Part shown: one piece after another, positions 26,013 through 36,357 of the stretch
How the letters are laid out: every line of letters begins with the position of its first letter
Numbering within the stretch: position 1 is the stretch's first letter
DNA from: Peptoniphilus sp. ING2-D1G
GTDB lineage: Bacteria > Bacillota > Clostridia > Tissierellales > Peptoniphilaceae
Assembly: GCA_000952975.1 (NCBI GenBank)
Contig: LM997412.1
Location: 434,001-498,000, forward strand
DNA length: 64,000 bases
Direction: 5' to 3'
Position numbers and translations under genes: made by a program
Notes under the pieces: generated by a model
The model's input: only the letters and a program-made list of their open reading frames with translations
Told to the model about the DNA's origin: nothing
Databases searched by the model: none

Positions 26013-27865
26013 AAGTAGTCGGAATAACTACCGGTCAAGAGGTATATATAGGTTCAAGAGAAAGAAATTTCCGTATGAATGAATTTTTAATAGTGGAAGA
26101 TGAAGTTCAGGGAGATTTGCTTGGAGAAATTGTAGAAGCAAAGACTTTTAACAGATTTATTCCATTGAATATCGGAGGAGATTTTGTAGATTCTTCAGTA
26201 TTGGAGTCTTTGAGAACCATGGGATACGATGTAGGTGAAGAGACTATCTATATAGGCAAACTCAGGCTTTTAAAAGAAGCGCAATACCCCATACTCACAG
26301 GCAGCGATATCAGAATTCCAAAATTCGAAGAAATTAAAAAAATCATAGCGCCCACAAGACCTAAAGATGGATTGTTGCTCGGCATAATAAGAAACTCCGA
26401 TGCATTAACCGAATATATGGACGAAGAATATAAAAATCTTATGGATATATATGAAGATGATAAATATGAGGAGCAAAGGGATGTACCCTTCGTATTTGAT
26501 TTTAAATCCATGCACGAATATCCACACATAGGGATTTTCGGAGGTTCAGGATCGGGAAAGAGCTTCGGGCTTAGAGTTATATTGGAAGAATTGATGAAAA
26601 AGAGCATACCCACGGTGGTTTTGGATCCTCATTATGAGATGAACTTCAAGCTTTCCTCCGATTCGAAATATACACAGGACTACAGCGGATTATATGAAGA
26701 ACTTCAAATAGGAAAAGATGTGGGGATAAAGTTTGAAGATCTATCAAGGGATGATATCATCAAACTTTTAAACACCTCTTCGCATCTGACGGAACCTATG
26801 GTAAATGTGGTCAGTACATTATTTGTAAAGGGTTCCAATTATTATTCCTTCTTTCAAAAACTGAGTAATTTGCTGGAAGCTCAAGATGCAGGAGGATTGG
26901 ACAAAATAGAAGAAAAAATATTTTATGCAGAAGATGAAGTGCAAAAAAAAGAATGGGAAGACCGAAAGAAACTCTATGAAAAATATGACAAGTCTTGTCC
27001 AAGCGCTTCTGTAAGAGGTGTGTTGTGGAGACTTGCAAGACTCTTTAACGAAGGCATTTTCAACAAAGACATAATTCCTATAATAAACAGTTTAAAATCC
27101 GGAAAGCTCGTTGTAATTCAAGGTTCCACGAGAATGATACAGGTTTTTTCCACATATCTTTTAAATAAACTCTACACGAGCAGGAGAGACTACAGGGAGT
27201 CCAAATTCACGAAAAAAGTAGAAGAAGACTTTTTCCCACCCTTTATAATAGTCACGGATGAAGCACATAATTTTGCGCCCAAGGGATTTGAAACTCCATC
27301 TAAATCCATAATAAGAGAAATTGCCCAAGAGGGTAGAAAGTATGGAGTATTTTTAATACTTGCAACACAAAGGCCCACGCTTTTAGATGAAACCACTACG
27401 GCGCAATTAAACAGCAAATTTATATTCAGAACGGTGAGGGCATCGGACATTGATACAATTAAAGAGGAAACGGATATAAGCATCGATGAATCCAAGAGGT
27501 TGCCGTATCTCACCACAGGAGATGTCTTTATTTCTTCGGCAAAGTTGGGCAGAACCTCCTATGTGCGAATAAGAGCTGCGCACACAAAATCTCCCCACAA
27601 GGAAAATCCCTTTGATGAATTAAGGAATATTTCTGATAAAGAAAATAAAGAATTTTTGGAATATATAAAAGAGTATTTGCCCATATATCCAAGTTTAAAC
27701 TCTTTGGAAATAATCAAGGAAATAAATGCCAAGCATTTTAAAAGTTACAGTTTTGATCAATTTAATTTAAAACTTCAGGAGTTGAAAAAGGCGGGGCTTA
27801 TTGTAAAAGACAGCGAAAACTTCTTAGGAGAAAGATACCTTTTAGCAGAGGACGAAGAAAAATAA
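26009..27865 (+). CDS. herA: HerA-type DNA translocase/helicase ATPase
   Basis: FtsK/HerA-superfamily ATPase of 618 residues. An N-terminal HAS-barrel-like region (about 1-130) is followed by the RecA-like core with Walker A (GGSGSGKS, near 180), Walker B (IIVTDEAHNF) and a sensor region (LATQRPTLLDETTTAQL, ending in NSKFIFR). The C-terminus (about 545-618) looks like a small helical domain. HerA forms hexamers that pump DNA to NurA. The 4-base overlap with nurA implies coupled production. A DNA-end resection role is inferred; some HerA relatives act in phage defence with other partners. Confidence 0.92.
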   Translation: MKVVGITTGQEVYIGSRERNFRMNEFLIVEDEVQGDLLGEIVEAKTFNRFIPLNIGGDFVDSSVLESLRTMGYDVGEETIYIGKLRLLKEAQYPILTGSDIRIPKFEEIKKIIAPTRPKDGLLLGIIRNSDALTEYMDEEYKNLMDIYEDDKYEEQRDVPFVFDFKSMHEYPHIGIFGGSGSGKSFGLRVILEELMKKSIPTVVLDPHYEMNFKLSSDSKYTQDYSGLYEELQIGKDVGIKFEDLSRDDIIKLLNTSSHLTEPMVNVVSTLFVKGSNYYSFFQKLSNLLEAQDAGGLDKIEEKIFYAEDEVQKKEWEDRKKLYEKYDKSCPSASVRGVLWRLARLFNEGIFNKDIIPIINSLKSGKLVVIQGSTRMIQVFSTYLLNKLYTSRRDYRESKFTKKVEEDFFPPFIIVTDEAHNFAPKGFETPSKSIIREIAQEGRKYGVFLILATQRPTLLDETTTAQLNSKFIFRTVRASDIDTIKEETDISIDESKRLPYLTTGDVFISSAKLGRTSYVRIRAAHTKSPHKENPFDELRNISDKENKEFLEYIKEYLPIYPSLNSLEIIKEINAKHFKSYSFDQFNLKLQELKKAGLIVKDSENFLGERYLLAEDEEK

Positions 27866-27957
27866 ATAATTTATAGTAAAAGCTGTCATTTATATAGTAT
27901 AATGTATAACTAAATAAAGAAATTGCCACAGGGCAAAATCTAAAAAAAGGTGGTATT

Positions 27958-29460
27958 ATGGAATTTGGTATTTTATCGATAGTTCCTCCCATAGTTGCAA
28001 TTGTTCTGTCATTGATTACAAAAGAGGTAATAACTTCTTTACTATTCGGAATTATTGCAGGAGGTTTAATTTTTACAGGAGGAGATGTAATAGCGGCCTT
28101 TGAATCCGTTTTTGGATTGATGGGCGAAAAACTCGGAGATAATTCTCTTATGGTCATGTTCCTTGCGCTTTTAGGTTCTCTGGTAATGGTTATGAATATG
28201 GCCGGAGGATCCTTTGCTTACGGACAATGGGCCAGCAAGAAAATTAAAAGCAAACCTGCGGCAAAACTTGCAACGGTGGCTTTAGGAATGTTAATTTTTA
28301 TTGACGACTATTTTAATTGTTTGACTGTGGGTGCAGTAATGAAGCCAATTACTGATGAAAATAAAATTTCAAGGGCAAAACTTGCTCACATAATAGACTC
28401 TACGGCGGCTCCGGTATGTATAATTGCTCCAATATCAAGTTGGGCGGCATCTGTAATTGCAATTATAGGAGATACGGGAGTAGAAAATCCCATGGGTAAA
28501 TTTTTAGGAACCATTCCTCTTAATGCTTATGCAATACTTACTTTAGTTACAATGGTGTATTTTTCTTTTTCAAAGACCGAATTGTTCAGTATGGAAAAAT
28601 ATGAAAGAAATGACACTTCAATTATGCTTTCGGATGAAAACTTAGGTTATTCTCATTCGGATAAGGGCAAGGTAATAGACCTTGTACTTCCTATCCTGAC
28701 ACTTATTGGTGTTACACTTCTCATGATGCTTAGAACCGGAGGATATTTTGCAGACCCCTCCATAGGAATGGGTGCGGGATTTGGAGATGCCGATGTAAAC
28801 CTATCTCTTGTAATAGGATCCGTAGTTGCGCTAATTGTGGCTTTTATAATGTATATTCCGAGGAAACTTCTCACTTTCAGACAGTTTATGGACGGTATAG
28901 TAGATGGAATAAAATCGATGATCAGTGCAATTGTAATACTTACACTTGCATGGACAATCGGCGGGATTACAAGCGATACTTATTTAAACACAGGCGGATA
29001 TATCGCAGGAGTTATACAGGAATCTACAATGCCCATGTGGATATTACCCACAATAATATTTATAATTGCTTGTTTTCTATCTTTTTCAACAGGAACCGCT
29101 TGGGGAACCTTTGGAATATTAGTTCCGATAATGGTACCGATATTGGTACATACTAACCATATGCACTATCTCGAAATAGTACTTGCGGCTATATTTTCAG
29201 GATCTGTTTTTGGAGACCACTGTTCACCGATTTCAGATACCACTATACTTTCTTCAGCAGGTGCGGGCTGTGATCATATAATACACGTATCAACTCAGAT
29301 ACCCTATGCTGTAATTACAGCAATAGCATCGATAATAGGATTTTTTGTAGCGGGAGTTATAGGCATGGAGATGGCGGTAGTGCCTGTAGGTCTGGTTGCA
29401 TTATTCATTATGATAGTAGTTGCTCAAAAGATGACGCTCAACAAACTTGGGAAAGCATAA
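27958..29460 (+). CDS. nhaC: NhaC-family Na+/H+ antiporter
   Basis: Integral membrane protein of 500 residues with about 12 membrane segments, similar to the NhaC/YfkN-like branch of antiporters. Conserved features are FIDDYFNCLTVG, the STAAPVCIIAPISSWA stretch, TGTAWGTFG and GDHCSPISDTT. Such proteins exchange sodium for protons (or malate/lactate in the MleN branch); the ion specificity is not decided here. GGTGGTA precedes ATG 27958 by a short spacer. It is monocistronic, with a strong bidirectional terminator downstream. Confidence 0.92.
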   Translation: MEFGILSIVPPIVAIVLSLITKEVITSLLFGIIAGGLIFTGGDVIAAFESVFGLMGEKLGDNSLMVMFLALLGSLVMVMNMAGGSFAYGQWASKKIKSKPAAKLATVALGMLIFIDDYFNCLTVGAVMKPITDENKISRAKLAHIIDSTAAPVCIIAPISSWAASVIAIIGDTGVENPMGKFLGTIPLNAYAILTLVTMVYFSFSKTELFSMEKYERNDTSIMLSDENLGYSHSDKGKVIDLVLPILTLIGVTLLMMLRTGGYFADPSIGMGAGFGDADVNLSLVIGSVVALIVAFIMYIPRKLLTFRQFMDGIVDGIKSMISAIVILTLAWTIGGITSDTYLNTGGYIAGVIQESTMPMWILPTIIFIIACFLSFSTGTAWGTFGILVPIMVPILVHTNHMHYLEIVLAAIFSGSVFGDHCSPISDTTILSSAGAGCDHIIHVSTQIPYAVITAIASIIGFFVAGVIGMEMAVVPVGLVALFIMIVVAQKMTLNKLGKA

Positions 29461-29501
29461 TAAAAACTACATCAGATATATATTTTTGAAAAGTAATTTA
29501 A

Positions 29502-29537
29502 AAAGAGTTGCGAAACAATTCGCAACTCTTTTTTGAT
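29502..29537. terminator. Bidirectional terminator, nhaC and yitT-like gene
   Basis: AAGAGTTGCGA (29503-29513) pairs with TCGCAACTCTT (29520-29530), flanked by A and T tracts. Convergent genes share it. Confidence 0.92.
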
Positions 29538-29543
29538 AAATTT

Positions 29544-30179
29544 TTAAGCAGTTTGATTTTGAGTATTGCCCTTCGGATTTATTTCAAATTGACCAATGAG
29601 TATCGATGATACAAAAGTTGTCAATAGTGAAAAAAATATTCTGCCGAAAGGAATATATGCCAAAGACAAGGCTAAAATCACAAAATCTGAAAATAAATAA
29701 GCCTTTGAAAGATTTATTTTAAATTTGTGTGAGAGCATAAGTGCAAGAGCATCATCTCCGCCTGCCGCTCCTCCCTCCGTAACTACCAGCCCACAGCCTA
29801 TACCTATTCCGATACCGCCTATAATTGCAGCAATTATAGGAAAATTATAAAGATTAGGAATAAAAGCGCCTATAGATAAAAATATTTTGTAGAATAATGC
29901 AAAGGCCACTGATGCAACAGCGGTCTTTTTTAAAAAATTCTTTCCAAAGAGAGACATTGCTGCGGCAAAGCACAGAAAATCCAAAATCGGACTGACATAG
30001 GAAGGATCCAGATTGAATATTTTATATAAGAATAAAGTTAACCCTAAAATTCCTCCCTCGGTGATATCAGCCTGCATATGTATATTTACGACGGTAAAAG
30101 CCATAATAATACATCCGGATATGATTCGATAAAAGCTGTTTTTTGAAATAGTCAGATTGCTAAAGATCTTTTCAAGCAT
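29544..30179 (-). CDS. YitT-family membrane protein (DUF161)
   Basis: Hydrophobic 211-residue protein with about five to six membrane segments and the YitT family motifs ADITEGGILGLTL, PILDFLCF and EGGAAGGDDALALML. Most relatives carry a C-terminal soluble DUF2179 domain; this one ends soon after the membrane part (IGQFEINPKGNTQNQ). Function of the family is unknown; it is often called an uncharacterised transporter. The ribosome binding site GGGGTG lies inside a hairpin (see the leader at 30186-30264), so translation may be regulated. Confidence 0.87.
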   Translation of the reverse strand: MLEKIFSNLTISKNSFYRIISGCIIMAFTVVNIHMQADITEGGILGLTLFLYKIFNLDPSYVSPILDFLCFAAAMSLFGKNFLKKTAVASVAFALFYKIFLSIGAFIPNLYNFPIIAAIIGGIGIGIGCGLVVTEGGAAGGDDALALMLSHKFKINLSKAYLFSDFVILALSLAYIPFGRIFFSLLTTFVSSILIGQFEINPKGNTQNQTA

Positions 30180-30185
30180 TAATTA

Positions 30186-30264
30186 CACCCCAATTTTCAA
30201 TTAGGGCTGATAGAACCAAAAAAAGATTGCTTTTCGGTTATCAGTCCCTTTAATTTGCAATCTT
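30186..30264 (-). promoter_or_regulatory. Structured leader of the yitT-like gene
   Basis: On the minus strand three mutually overlapping stems can form. Stem A: AAGATTGC (30264-30257) with GCAATCTT (30230-30223) plus a T tract, a terminator. Stem B: GGGACTGATAACC (30248-30236) with GGTTCTATCAGCCC (30217-30204). Stem C: CCCTAATT (30206-30199) with AATTGGGG (30195-30188), which hides the ribosome binding site. B and C compete, and A and B interleave. It matches no riboswitch class I know. Confidence 0.55.
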
Positions 30265-30444
30265 ATGATGGTGTTGATGCTTTTATTGTTTATTGATTTT
30301 TTCTTGTAAAAACTCTGAGCTTCTCCATGTCTTTTTAGCCTTTTAGAAATTCCACATCAGGTATTTTTACAGGCTCTTTATCGATCATATAGGCATCAGA
30401 TAAAAACTACCAATCGGTAACCACCGTAATAAACTTACTGGTAA
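30265..30444 (-). other. Long leader or gene remnant between promoter and yitT leader
   Basis: A 180-base stretch without an intact gene. One minus-strand frame reads protein-like text (DAYMIDKEPVKIPDVEFLKG, then a stop, then KTWRSSEFLQEKINKQ and a stop), as a decayed gene end might. No start or ribosome binding site supports it as a working gene. Confidence 0.35.
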
Positions 30445-30473
30445 AGTATAACATTATTCTTAGATGAAGTCAA
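30445..30473 (-). promoter_or_regulatory. Promoter upstream of the yitT-like gene
   Basis: On the minus strand, TTGACT (30473-30468), 17-base spacer, TATACT (30450-30445). The sequence just downstream (30444-30405) repeats GGTAA/TTACC three times and contains the near-palindrome ACCGATTGGT, which could be an operator. Confidence 0.6.
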
Positions 30474-30607
30474 AGAAAAACGGCTGAAAACAGGCATATA
30501 ATAAAAATTTTACATAAAATTATCATTAATATTACTCTAAGAGGATAGAATGTGTTACTATGTATATAGTTATTAAAACTAAATGTTTACAGATTAGAGG
30601 TAGTTTT

Positions 30608-31252
30608 ATGTCTGAGAAAAATAAAAAATTGTTATATGAAATCCTCAATTCCACAAGTCACGGCATAGGAGTTATTTTAGGTATTATTTTTTTAATTATG
30701 ATGATATTTAAATTTGGAGGGAAAATTTCAAATTACTTGTTTGCAGGATTTATAATCTATGGAGCATGTTTCATAATTATGTTTTTATCAAGTACTTTGT
30801 ACCATGCCATACAAGCCCCCAAGGCTAAAAAGATATTGAGAGTATTTGATCACTCCAGCATATTTTTATTTATCGCAGGTTCCTATACGCCAATTGTACT
30901 TTATATTTTGGAAGGCAGAATGCAAATTTTGTTTTTAGCGGTGATATGGGCTGCAGCACTTTTCGGAACGATATTTAAGCTTGTCACTTACAATAAATAC
31001 GACAAATACGTAAAATTTTCCGTATTTTTGTATATAGTTATGGGATGGATGGCTATATTTTTAATCAAACCCATAATTCTCAAAACAGGGATTGCTTTTA
31101 TGGCATTTATCTTAATCGGAGGAATATTGTACACGGCAGGGACTTATTTCTATAAAAAGAAAATTCCTTTATATAATCACTTTGTATGGCATATATTCGT
31201 TTTGACGGCTGCAGTGGTGCAGTACATAGGAATATCCGGTTTTTTGATTTAG
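30608..31252 (+). CDS. Hemolysin III / PAQR-family membrane protein
   Basis: Seven-membrane-segment protein of 214 residues. Metal-ligand motifs typical of the family are seen: NSTSHGIG, SSTLYHA, DHSSIFLFIAGSYTP and NHFVWHIFVL. Despite the name, hemolysis has rarely been shown; the fold is shared with adiponectin-type receptors that act as hydrolases. ATG 30608 is chosen, as AGAGGTAG lies 8 bases upstream. An upstream in-frame start at 30560 would add 16 unlike residues. Single-gene unit. Confidence 0.9.
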   Translation: MSEKNKKLLYEILNSTSHGIGVILGIIFLIMMIFKFGGKISNYLFAGFIIYGACFIIMFLSSTLYHAIQAPKAKKILRVFDHSSIFLFIAGSYTPIVLYILEGRMQILFLAVIWAAALFGTIFKLVTYNKYDKYVKFSVFLYIVMGWMAIFLIKPIILKTGIAFMAFILIGGILYTAGTYFYKKKIPLYNHFVWHIFVLTAAVVQYIGISGFLI

Positions 31253-31345
31253 TCTGGGTTGTTTGCGTGAAATTTCAATAATTTTCTCGCAGGTTCACTT
31301 TTGAAGGGTTTGCTTTTTTAAATTTTATATTTTATTATTATTCTT

Positions 31346-31375
31346 AATCTCGGTTAAAAGTCCGAGATTTTTTAT
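31346..31375 (+). terminator. Terminator before secA
   Basis: AATCTCGG (31346-31353) pairs with CCGAGATT (31362-31369), then T residues. Confidence 0.85.
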
Positions 31376-31460
31376 GTAAAAAACATTTTATCTTCAATAA
31401 ATTGAATGTATCAACCTTTAATGATAAAATATGTATTTAGGATAAGGAAGGATGTGTAAG

Positions 31461-34196
31461 ATGGGATTATTTGATAAAATTTTCGGATCTTATAGCGATA
31501 GAGAAATAAAAAAAATAACACCACTTGTAGAGCAGGTACTTGCTCTTGATGAAAAAATGCAAAGTTTAAGCGATGAAGAACTAAAGGCTAAAACACAGGA
31601 ATTTAAAGATAGATATCATGCCGGGGAATCTTTGGATGATTTGTTGGTGGAAGCTTTTGCTGTAGTTAGAGAGGCTTCTTGGAGAGTGCTGGGTATGAAG
31701 CACTTCAAAGTTCAAGTAATAGGCGGCATTGTGCTGCACCAAGGCAGAATTGCCGAAATGAAAACCGGTGAAGGAAAGACCCTTGTGGCTACCTTACCCG
31801 CTTATTTAAATGCGATCAGCGGCGAAGGCGTGCATATTGTAACGGTAAACGACTACCTTGCACAGCGTGATAGGGACTGGATGGGAAAGGTATACGAATT
31901 TTTAGGGCTTACTGTAGGATGCATAATTCACGACATGAAGCCAGAAGAGAGAAAAGAGGCCTACAACAGTGATATAACCTACGGTACCAATAATGAATTC
32001 GGTTTCGACTACTTGCGTGACAACATGGTCATCTATAAAAGAGAGATGGTACAAAGACAGTTGAATTATTGTATAGTTGACGAAGTCGACTCCATTTTAA
32101 TAGATGAGGCGAGAACTCCTCTAATAATTTCAGGACAAGGCGATGAATCTACAGATTTATATGTCAGAGCGAAGAGTTTCGTTGACACGCTCAGCTTCAG
32201 GATAAAAACAGAAGATGAATCCAATCTTGAAAGATTTAACAGGGAATTTGAAGAGGAAACTGTTGATTTCATAGTTAATGAAAAACAAAAATCCTCAGTG
32301 TTGACAGATCAAGGTATTGAAAAGGCGGAAAGATATTTTAATATTGAAAATCTTTCCGACATCGAAAACATGGAATTGTCTCACCACATAAATCAGGCTT
32401 TAAAGGCCAAGGGCAACATGAAAAGGGATATAGATTATGTTGTAAATGACGGTGAAATCATAATTGTAGATGAATTTACGGGCAGACTTATGTACGGAAG
32501 AAGATATTCCGAAGGACTTCATCAAGCAATAGAAGCCAAAGAAGGTTTGGAAGTTAAAGCTGAATCCAAAACCCTTGCGACAATTACATTTCAAAATTAC
32601 TTCAGGATGTATAAAAAGCTCGCCGGTATGACAGGTACGGCTATGACAGAAGAAGAGGAATTCAGAGATATCTACAATATCGATGTCGTTGAGATTCCGA
32701 CCAATAAACCCATAGTAAGAGAAGATAATAATGACGCCATTTACAAAAATGAGCCTGCAAAGTTCAATGCGGTTATCGAAGATATTAAAAAATCTCACGA
32801 AAAGGGACAACCGGTCCTTGTAGGTACAATTTCCATTGAAAAGTCTGAAGAGCTTTCGAAACTTTTAAAAAAGAAAGGCATCAGACATAATGTGCTAAAT
32901 GCTAAAAAACATGCCCAAGAATCCGAAATAGTAGCTCAGGCGGGAAGATTAGGAGCTGTTACCATAGCGACAAACATGGCCGGTCGTGGTACGGATATCG
33001 TCTTGGGAGGAAACCCGGGACACATGGCAACTACCGAACTTAAAAAATCCGGACTTAGCGAAGAAATTTTAAACCAAGTGGATTCATATAATGAAACGGA
33101 CGATCCGGAAGTTATTGAAGCAAGAAAAAAATATCAAGAACTTGTAAATAAATTCAAAATTGAAACGGACAAGGAATCTAAAGAGGTAATTGAAGCGGGA
33201 GGACTCCACATAATAGGTACTGAAAGGCACGAATCCAGAAGAATTGACAATCAATTAAGAGGTCGTTCAGGTAGACAGGGAGATCCGGGCTCCACAAGAT
33301 TTTATATTTCCGGAGATGATGATTTAATCAGGCTTTTTGCAGGGGACAGATTTAAAGAAACCATGGAAAGGATAGATGCTCCTGATGATGAGCCCATAGA
33401 AGCGGGCATACTCACTAAACTTATAGAGTCGGCACAAAGAAAAGTTGAAGGAAACAACTTTTCAATACGTAAGCATGTATTGCAATATGACGATGTAATG
33501 AACAAACAAAGAGAGGTAATTTACGGAGAAAGAAAAAGAGTTCTCGAAGGAGAAGACCTTAAAGAAGACATACTTGCAATGGGTGAAGATGTAATCAACA
33601 AGAACGTTGAATTTTATAATAAAGTCGACCAGGAAGGCAAAAAATTCATGGATTATGAAGGGCTAAAAACAGCCGTTCAAAATATTTTTGATCTAAATCC
33701 TGAATTTATAAATGAATCTTTAACCTCAACAGAAGAAATAGAGACGGCGATAAAAGAAAAAGCCCTTGAAAGATATGCGGTAAAAGAAGAGGAATTCGGA
33801 AGTGAAAAATTCAGAGAAGTGGAAAGAATAGTTCTTCTTCAAGTTGTAGATCAAAAATGGATGGACCACATAGACGCCATGGATCAACTCAGAAAAGGTA
33901 TAGGATTAAGAGCCGTAGGGCAAGTAGATCCTGTAAGAGCTTATGCCCAAGAAGGTTTTGACATGTTTGAGGAAATGAACGAATATATCAAAGAAGATAC
34001 GGTTAAGATGTTGTTCCATGTAGTAAATCCTGAAAAAATGCAAAGGGTAAGAGTTGCAAAGGAAATTGAAACAGTAAATCCCGACGATGGAAAGAAGAAA
34101 CCCTTTGTGCGAAAAACGAAAAAAATTGGAAGAAATGACCCGTGCCCCTGTGGAAGCGGAAAAAAATACAAAAATTGTTGTGGTAAAAAATCATAA
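31461..34196 (+). CDS. secA: Protein translocase ATPase SecA
   Basis: Motor of the Sec pathway, 911 residues. [10 protein letters not shown] begins the protein; Walker A is MKTGEGKTL (near 100), the DEAD-like [15 protein letters not shown] follows, then the pre-protein cross-linking domain, the second nucleotide domain ([37 protein letters not shown]) and the helical scaffold. The tail has the zinc motif [16 protein letters not shown] 31461 is preferred to the in-frame ATG at 31452, which touches the AAGGAAGG site. It is monocistronic here. Confidence 0.98.
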   Translation: MGLFDKIFGSYSDREIKKITPLVEQVLALDEKMQSLSDEELKAKTQEFKDRYHAGESLDDLLVEAFAVVREASWRVLGMKHFKVQVIGGIVLHQGRIAEMKTGEGKTLVATLPAYLNAISGEGVHIVTVNDYLAQRDRDWMGKVYEFLGLTVGCIIHDMKPEERKEAYNSDITYGTNNEFGFDYLRDNMVIYKREMVQRQLNYCIVDEVDSILIDEARTPLIISGQGDESTDLYVRAKSFVDTLSFRIKTEDESNLERFNREFEEETVDFIVNEKQKSSVLTDQGIEKAERYFNIENLSDIENMELSHHINQALKAKGNMKRDIDYVVNDGEIIIVDEFTGRLMYGRRYSEGLHQAIEAKEGLEVKAESKTLATITFQNYFRMYKKLAGMTGTAMTEEEEFRDIYNIDVVEIPTNKPIVREDNNDAIYKNEPAKFNAVIEDIKKSHEKGQPVLVGTISIEKSEELSKLLKKKGIRHNVLNAKKHAQESEIVAQAGRLGAVTIATNMAGRGTDIVLGGNPGHMATTELKKSGLSEEILNQVDSYNETDDPEVIEARKKYQELVNKFKIETDKESKEVIEAGGLHIIGTERHESRRIDNQLRGRSGRQGDPGSTRFYISGDDDLIRLFAGDRFKETMERIDAPDDEPIEAGILTKLIESAQRKVEGNNFSIRKHVLQYDDVMNKQREVIYGERKRVLEGEDLKEDILAMGEDVINKNVEFYNKVDQEGKKFMDYEGLKTAVQNIFDLNPEFINESLTSTEEIETAIKEKALERYAVKEEEFGSEKFREVERIVLLQVVDQKWMDHIDAMDQLRKGIGLRAVGQVDPVRAYAQEGFDMFEEMNEYIKEDTVKMLFHVVNPEKMQRVRVAKEIETVNPDDGKKKPFVRKTKKIGRNDPCPCGSGKKYKNCCGKKS

Positions 34197-34210
34197 ATTA
34201 AATATACTTC

Positions 34211-34252
34211 AAAAATCCTGCGAGGTTTAACCTTACAGGATTTTTACTTTTT
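34211..34252 (+). terminator. Terminator after secA
   Basis: AAAAATCCTG (34211-34220) pairs with CAGGATTTTT (34236-34245), with an inner AGGTT/AACCT stem, then T residues. Confidence 0.9.
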
Positions 34253-34522
34253 TTAAAGAAATTCACAAAAAATAAAAGAACATAGCTCATAAAAAATAGA
34301 ATCGATTTAACGTGGCACATTATTAAATAAAGATATAAAAAATATTGGAATCAAAGGAAATAATACATCTTTTTGTTTACAGGAAAGCGATTTGGTAGGG
34401 CTTTTATTAGAAAATCAAAGGCGAATTATTACATAATTATTAAAATTCAGACCTTGCAGATTATTGCAAGATGGTAAAGAATATGATAAAATTTATAAAA
34501 ATCGTAATATAGGAGGAAGACT
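34253..34522 (+). other. Gene-free region upstream of oppA
   Basis: AT-rich. Best promoter is TTGCAA (34464-34469), 17-base spacer, TAAAAT (34487-34492), placing transcription start about 25 bases before ATG 34523. I see no riboswitch, T-box or CodY/other operator that I can name. Confidence 0.55.
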
Positions 34523-36355
34523 ATGATTAAAAAATTTAAGAGCCTCACAGCATTATTGGCATTGTTAGCTTTAGTGCTAACTGCATGCGGAGGCGGAGGT
34601 AGCAATTCCGCTACAGAAAAAGGCGGATCGGAAGGGTCGGCAGGAACAGGCGGAGCCGAAGGAGATATCCTTTATACGGCAAACAGATCTGAACCGGGCA
34701 CATTGGACCCTGCTTTAGCACAAGGTACACATGAATCTTGGATTTTAAACCATTTATTCACAGGTTTATTGACCTATGATGAAAGTGGAGAAATTGTTGC
34801 GGGTATGGCAGATCTACCTGTAGTTTCTGAAGACGGACTAAACTATACCTTTACCATAAGAGACGGTATGAAATGGTCTAACGGAGATCCGGTAACTGCA
34901 AATGATTTTGAGTTCTCTTGGAAGAGAGTTTTAGACCCTCAAACAGCATCTGTATATGCATATCAATTGTATTATCTTGCAGGTGGCAAGGAATTCAACT
35001 CCATTGAAAAGCCGGGAGTATATTACGTAAAAGACGATGATGACAATGACACTGAAGAAGTGGATCATGAAGTTACTTATACCGATGCTGACACTCAAGG
35101 TTTGGACATAGCGGGAAAATCAGACGAAGAAGTAGCGCAAATGGTTTATGAAAAATGGCTTACTGAAGCTCGAGATAAAGTAGGAGTCAAAGCGGTTGAT
35201 GAAAAAACACTTGAAGTAACCCTTGCAAATCCGACTCCTTATTTTAAAGACTTAACAGCTTTCTATACACTGTATCCTGTAAATGAAAAAATTGTTTCAG
35301 AAAATCCCGATTGGGCAAAAGATGCAGAAACACACGTTTCAAATGGTGCATTTACCCTTAAAACATGGGAACATGACAGCTTAATAGAAATAGTAAAGAA
35401 CGATAATTGGGTAAATGCCGACAAGGTTAAACTTGCAGGAATTTCTTGGGATATTTTGGAAGATTCAAATACAGCTTATCAAAATTACGATGGCGGAAAA
35501 TATTGGATGGAAGTAGATCCTCCACAAGAAGTAGTAGCTCAAAAATTCTCAAACGAAGATCCAGAACTTATAATCGGAAAACAAGTGGGAACATACTATT
35601 ACAATCTTAACAATATTCAAACTGCAGAAGGAAACAACCCCTTTGTAAATGTAAATATCAGAAAAGCTCTATCAATGGCACTTGACAGAGAAGGTCTTGT
35701 AACAAACATCACCAAGGGTGGACAAATTCCGGCCGAAGGCATGGTTCCATATGGATTGACGGATGATACCGGAGCCGATTTCAGAGAAGCAAATGGAGTT
35801 TTGATAGAATATAATCCTGAAGAAGCAAAGAAATTGTTGGATAAAGGACTTGAAGAAACAGGTTTGACACTTGAGGACATTAACGGCAAGGTACTTCTTT
35901 ATAACACAGATGAAGCTCACAAGAAAAATGCTCAAGCTGTCCAACAAATGTGGAAGGAAACTTTAGGAATTGAAATTCAACTTGAAAATGTTGATTTTAA
36001 CGTAAAACTTGCTCGTGAAAAAGCGCATGATTTTGATATCAGCCGTGCGGGATGGGTAGGAGACTATTCAGATCCTATGACAATGCTTGATTTGTTCATA
36101 ACAGGCGGTTCATTTAACGACTCAGGATACACTAATCCGAAGTATGACGAACTGATAAACACAGCTATATCAAGCCCCGATCAAAAAGTTCGCATGGACG
36201 CTATGAAAGAAGCGGAAAAAATATTAATGGAAGATATGCCTGTTATTCCTGTATATTTCTACACACAACCATATTTCGTAAAACAAAATGTTAAGGGAAT
36301 CTACAAACCAATACTTCAATATCCGGTATTAACATATGCTGAGATTGTAGAATAA
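34523..36355 (+). CDS. oppA: Oligopeptide ABC transporter, binding lipoprotein
   Basis: Extracellular peptide receptor of 610 residues anchored by lipid at the lipobox cysteine (LVLTACGGGG, Cys23). After a Gly/Ser-rich linker, the SBP_bac_5 fold runs to the end: EPGTLDPALAQGTHE, DGMKWSNGDPVTANDFEFSWKR, NIRKALSMALDREGLV, RAGWVGDYSDPMTMLDLF. A typical OppA insertion around 170-200 is highly acidic (KDDDDNDTEEVD). It heads the opp operon, with a GGAGGAAG site. A long hairpin follows before oppB and may uncouple receptor and permease levels. Confidence 0.95.
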   Translation: MIKKFKSLTALLALLALVLTACGGGGSNSATEKGGSEGSAGTGGAEGDILYTANRSEPGTLDPALAQGTHESWILNHLFTGLLTYDESGEIVAGMADLPVVSEDGLNYTFTIRDGMKWSNGDPVTANDFEFSWKRVLDPQTASVYAYQLYYLAGGKEFNSIEKPGVYYVKDDDDNDTEEVDHEVTYTDADTQGLDIAGKSDEEVAQMVYEKWLTEARDKVGVKAVDEKTLEVTLANPTPYFKDLTAFYTLYPVNEKIVSENPDWAKDAETHVSNGAFTLKTWEHDSLIEIVKNDNWVNADKVKLAGISWDILEDSNTAYQNYDGGKYWMEVDPPQEVVAQKFSNEDPELIIGKQVGTYYYNLNNIQTAEGNNPFVNVNIRKALSMALDREGLVTNITKGGQIPAEGMVPYGLTDDTGADFREANGVLIEYNPEEAKKLLDKGLEETGLTLEDINGKVLLYNTDEAHKKNAQAVQQMWKETLGIEIQLENVDFNVKLAREKAHDFDISRAGWVGDYSDPMTMLDLFITGGSFNDSGYTNPKYDELINTAISSPDQKVRMDAMKEAEKILMEDMPVIPVYFYTQPYFVKQNVKGIYKPILQYPVLTYAEIVE

Positions 36356-36357
36356 AC

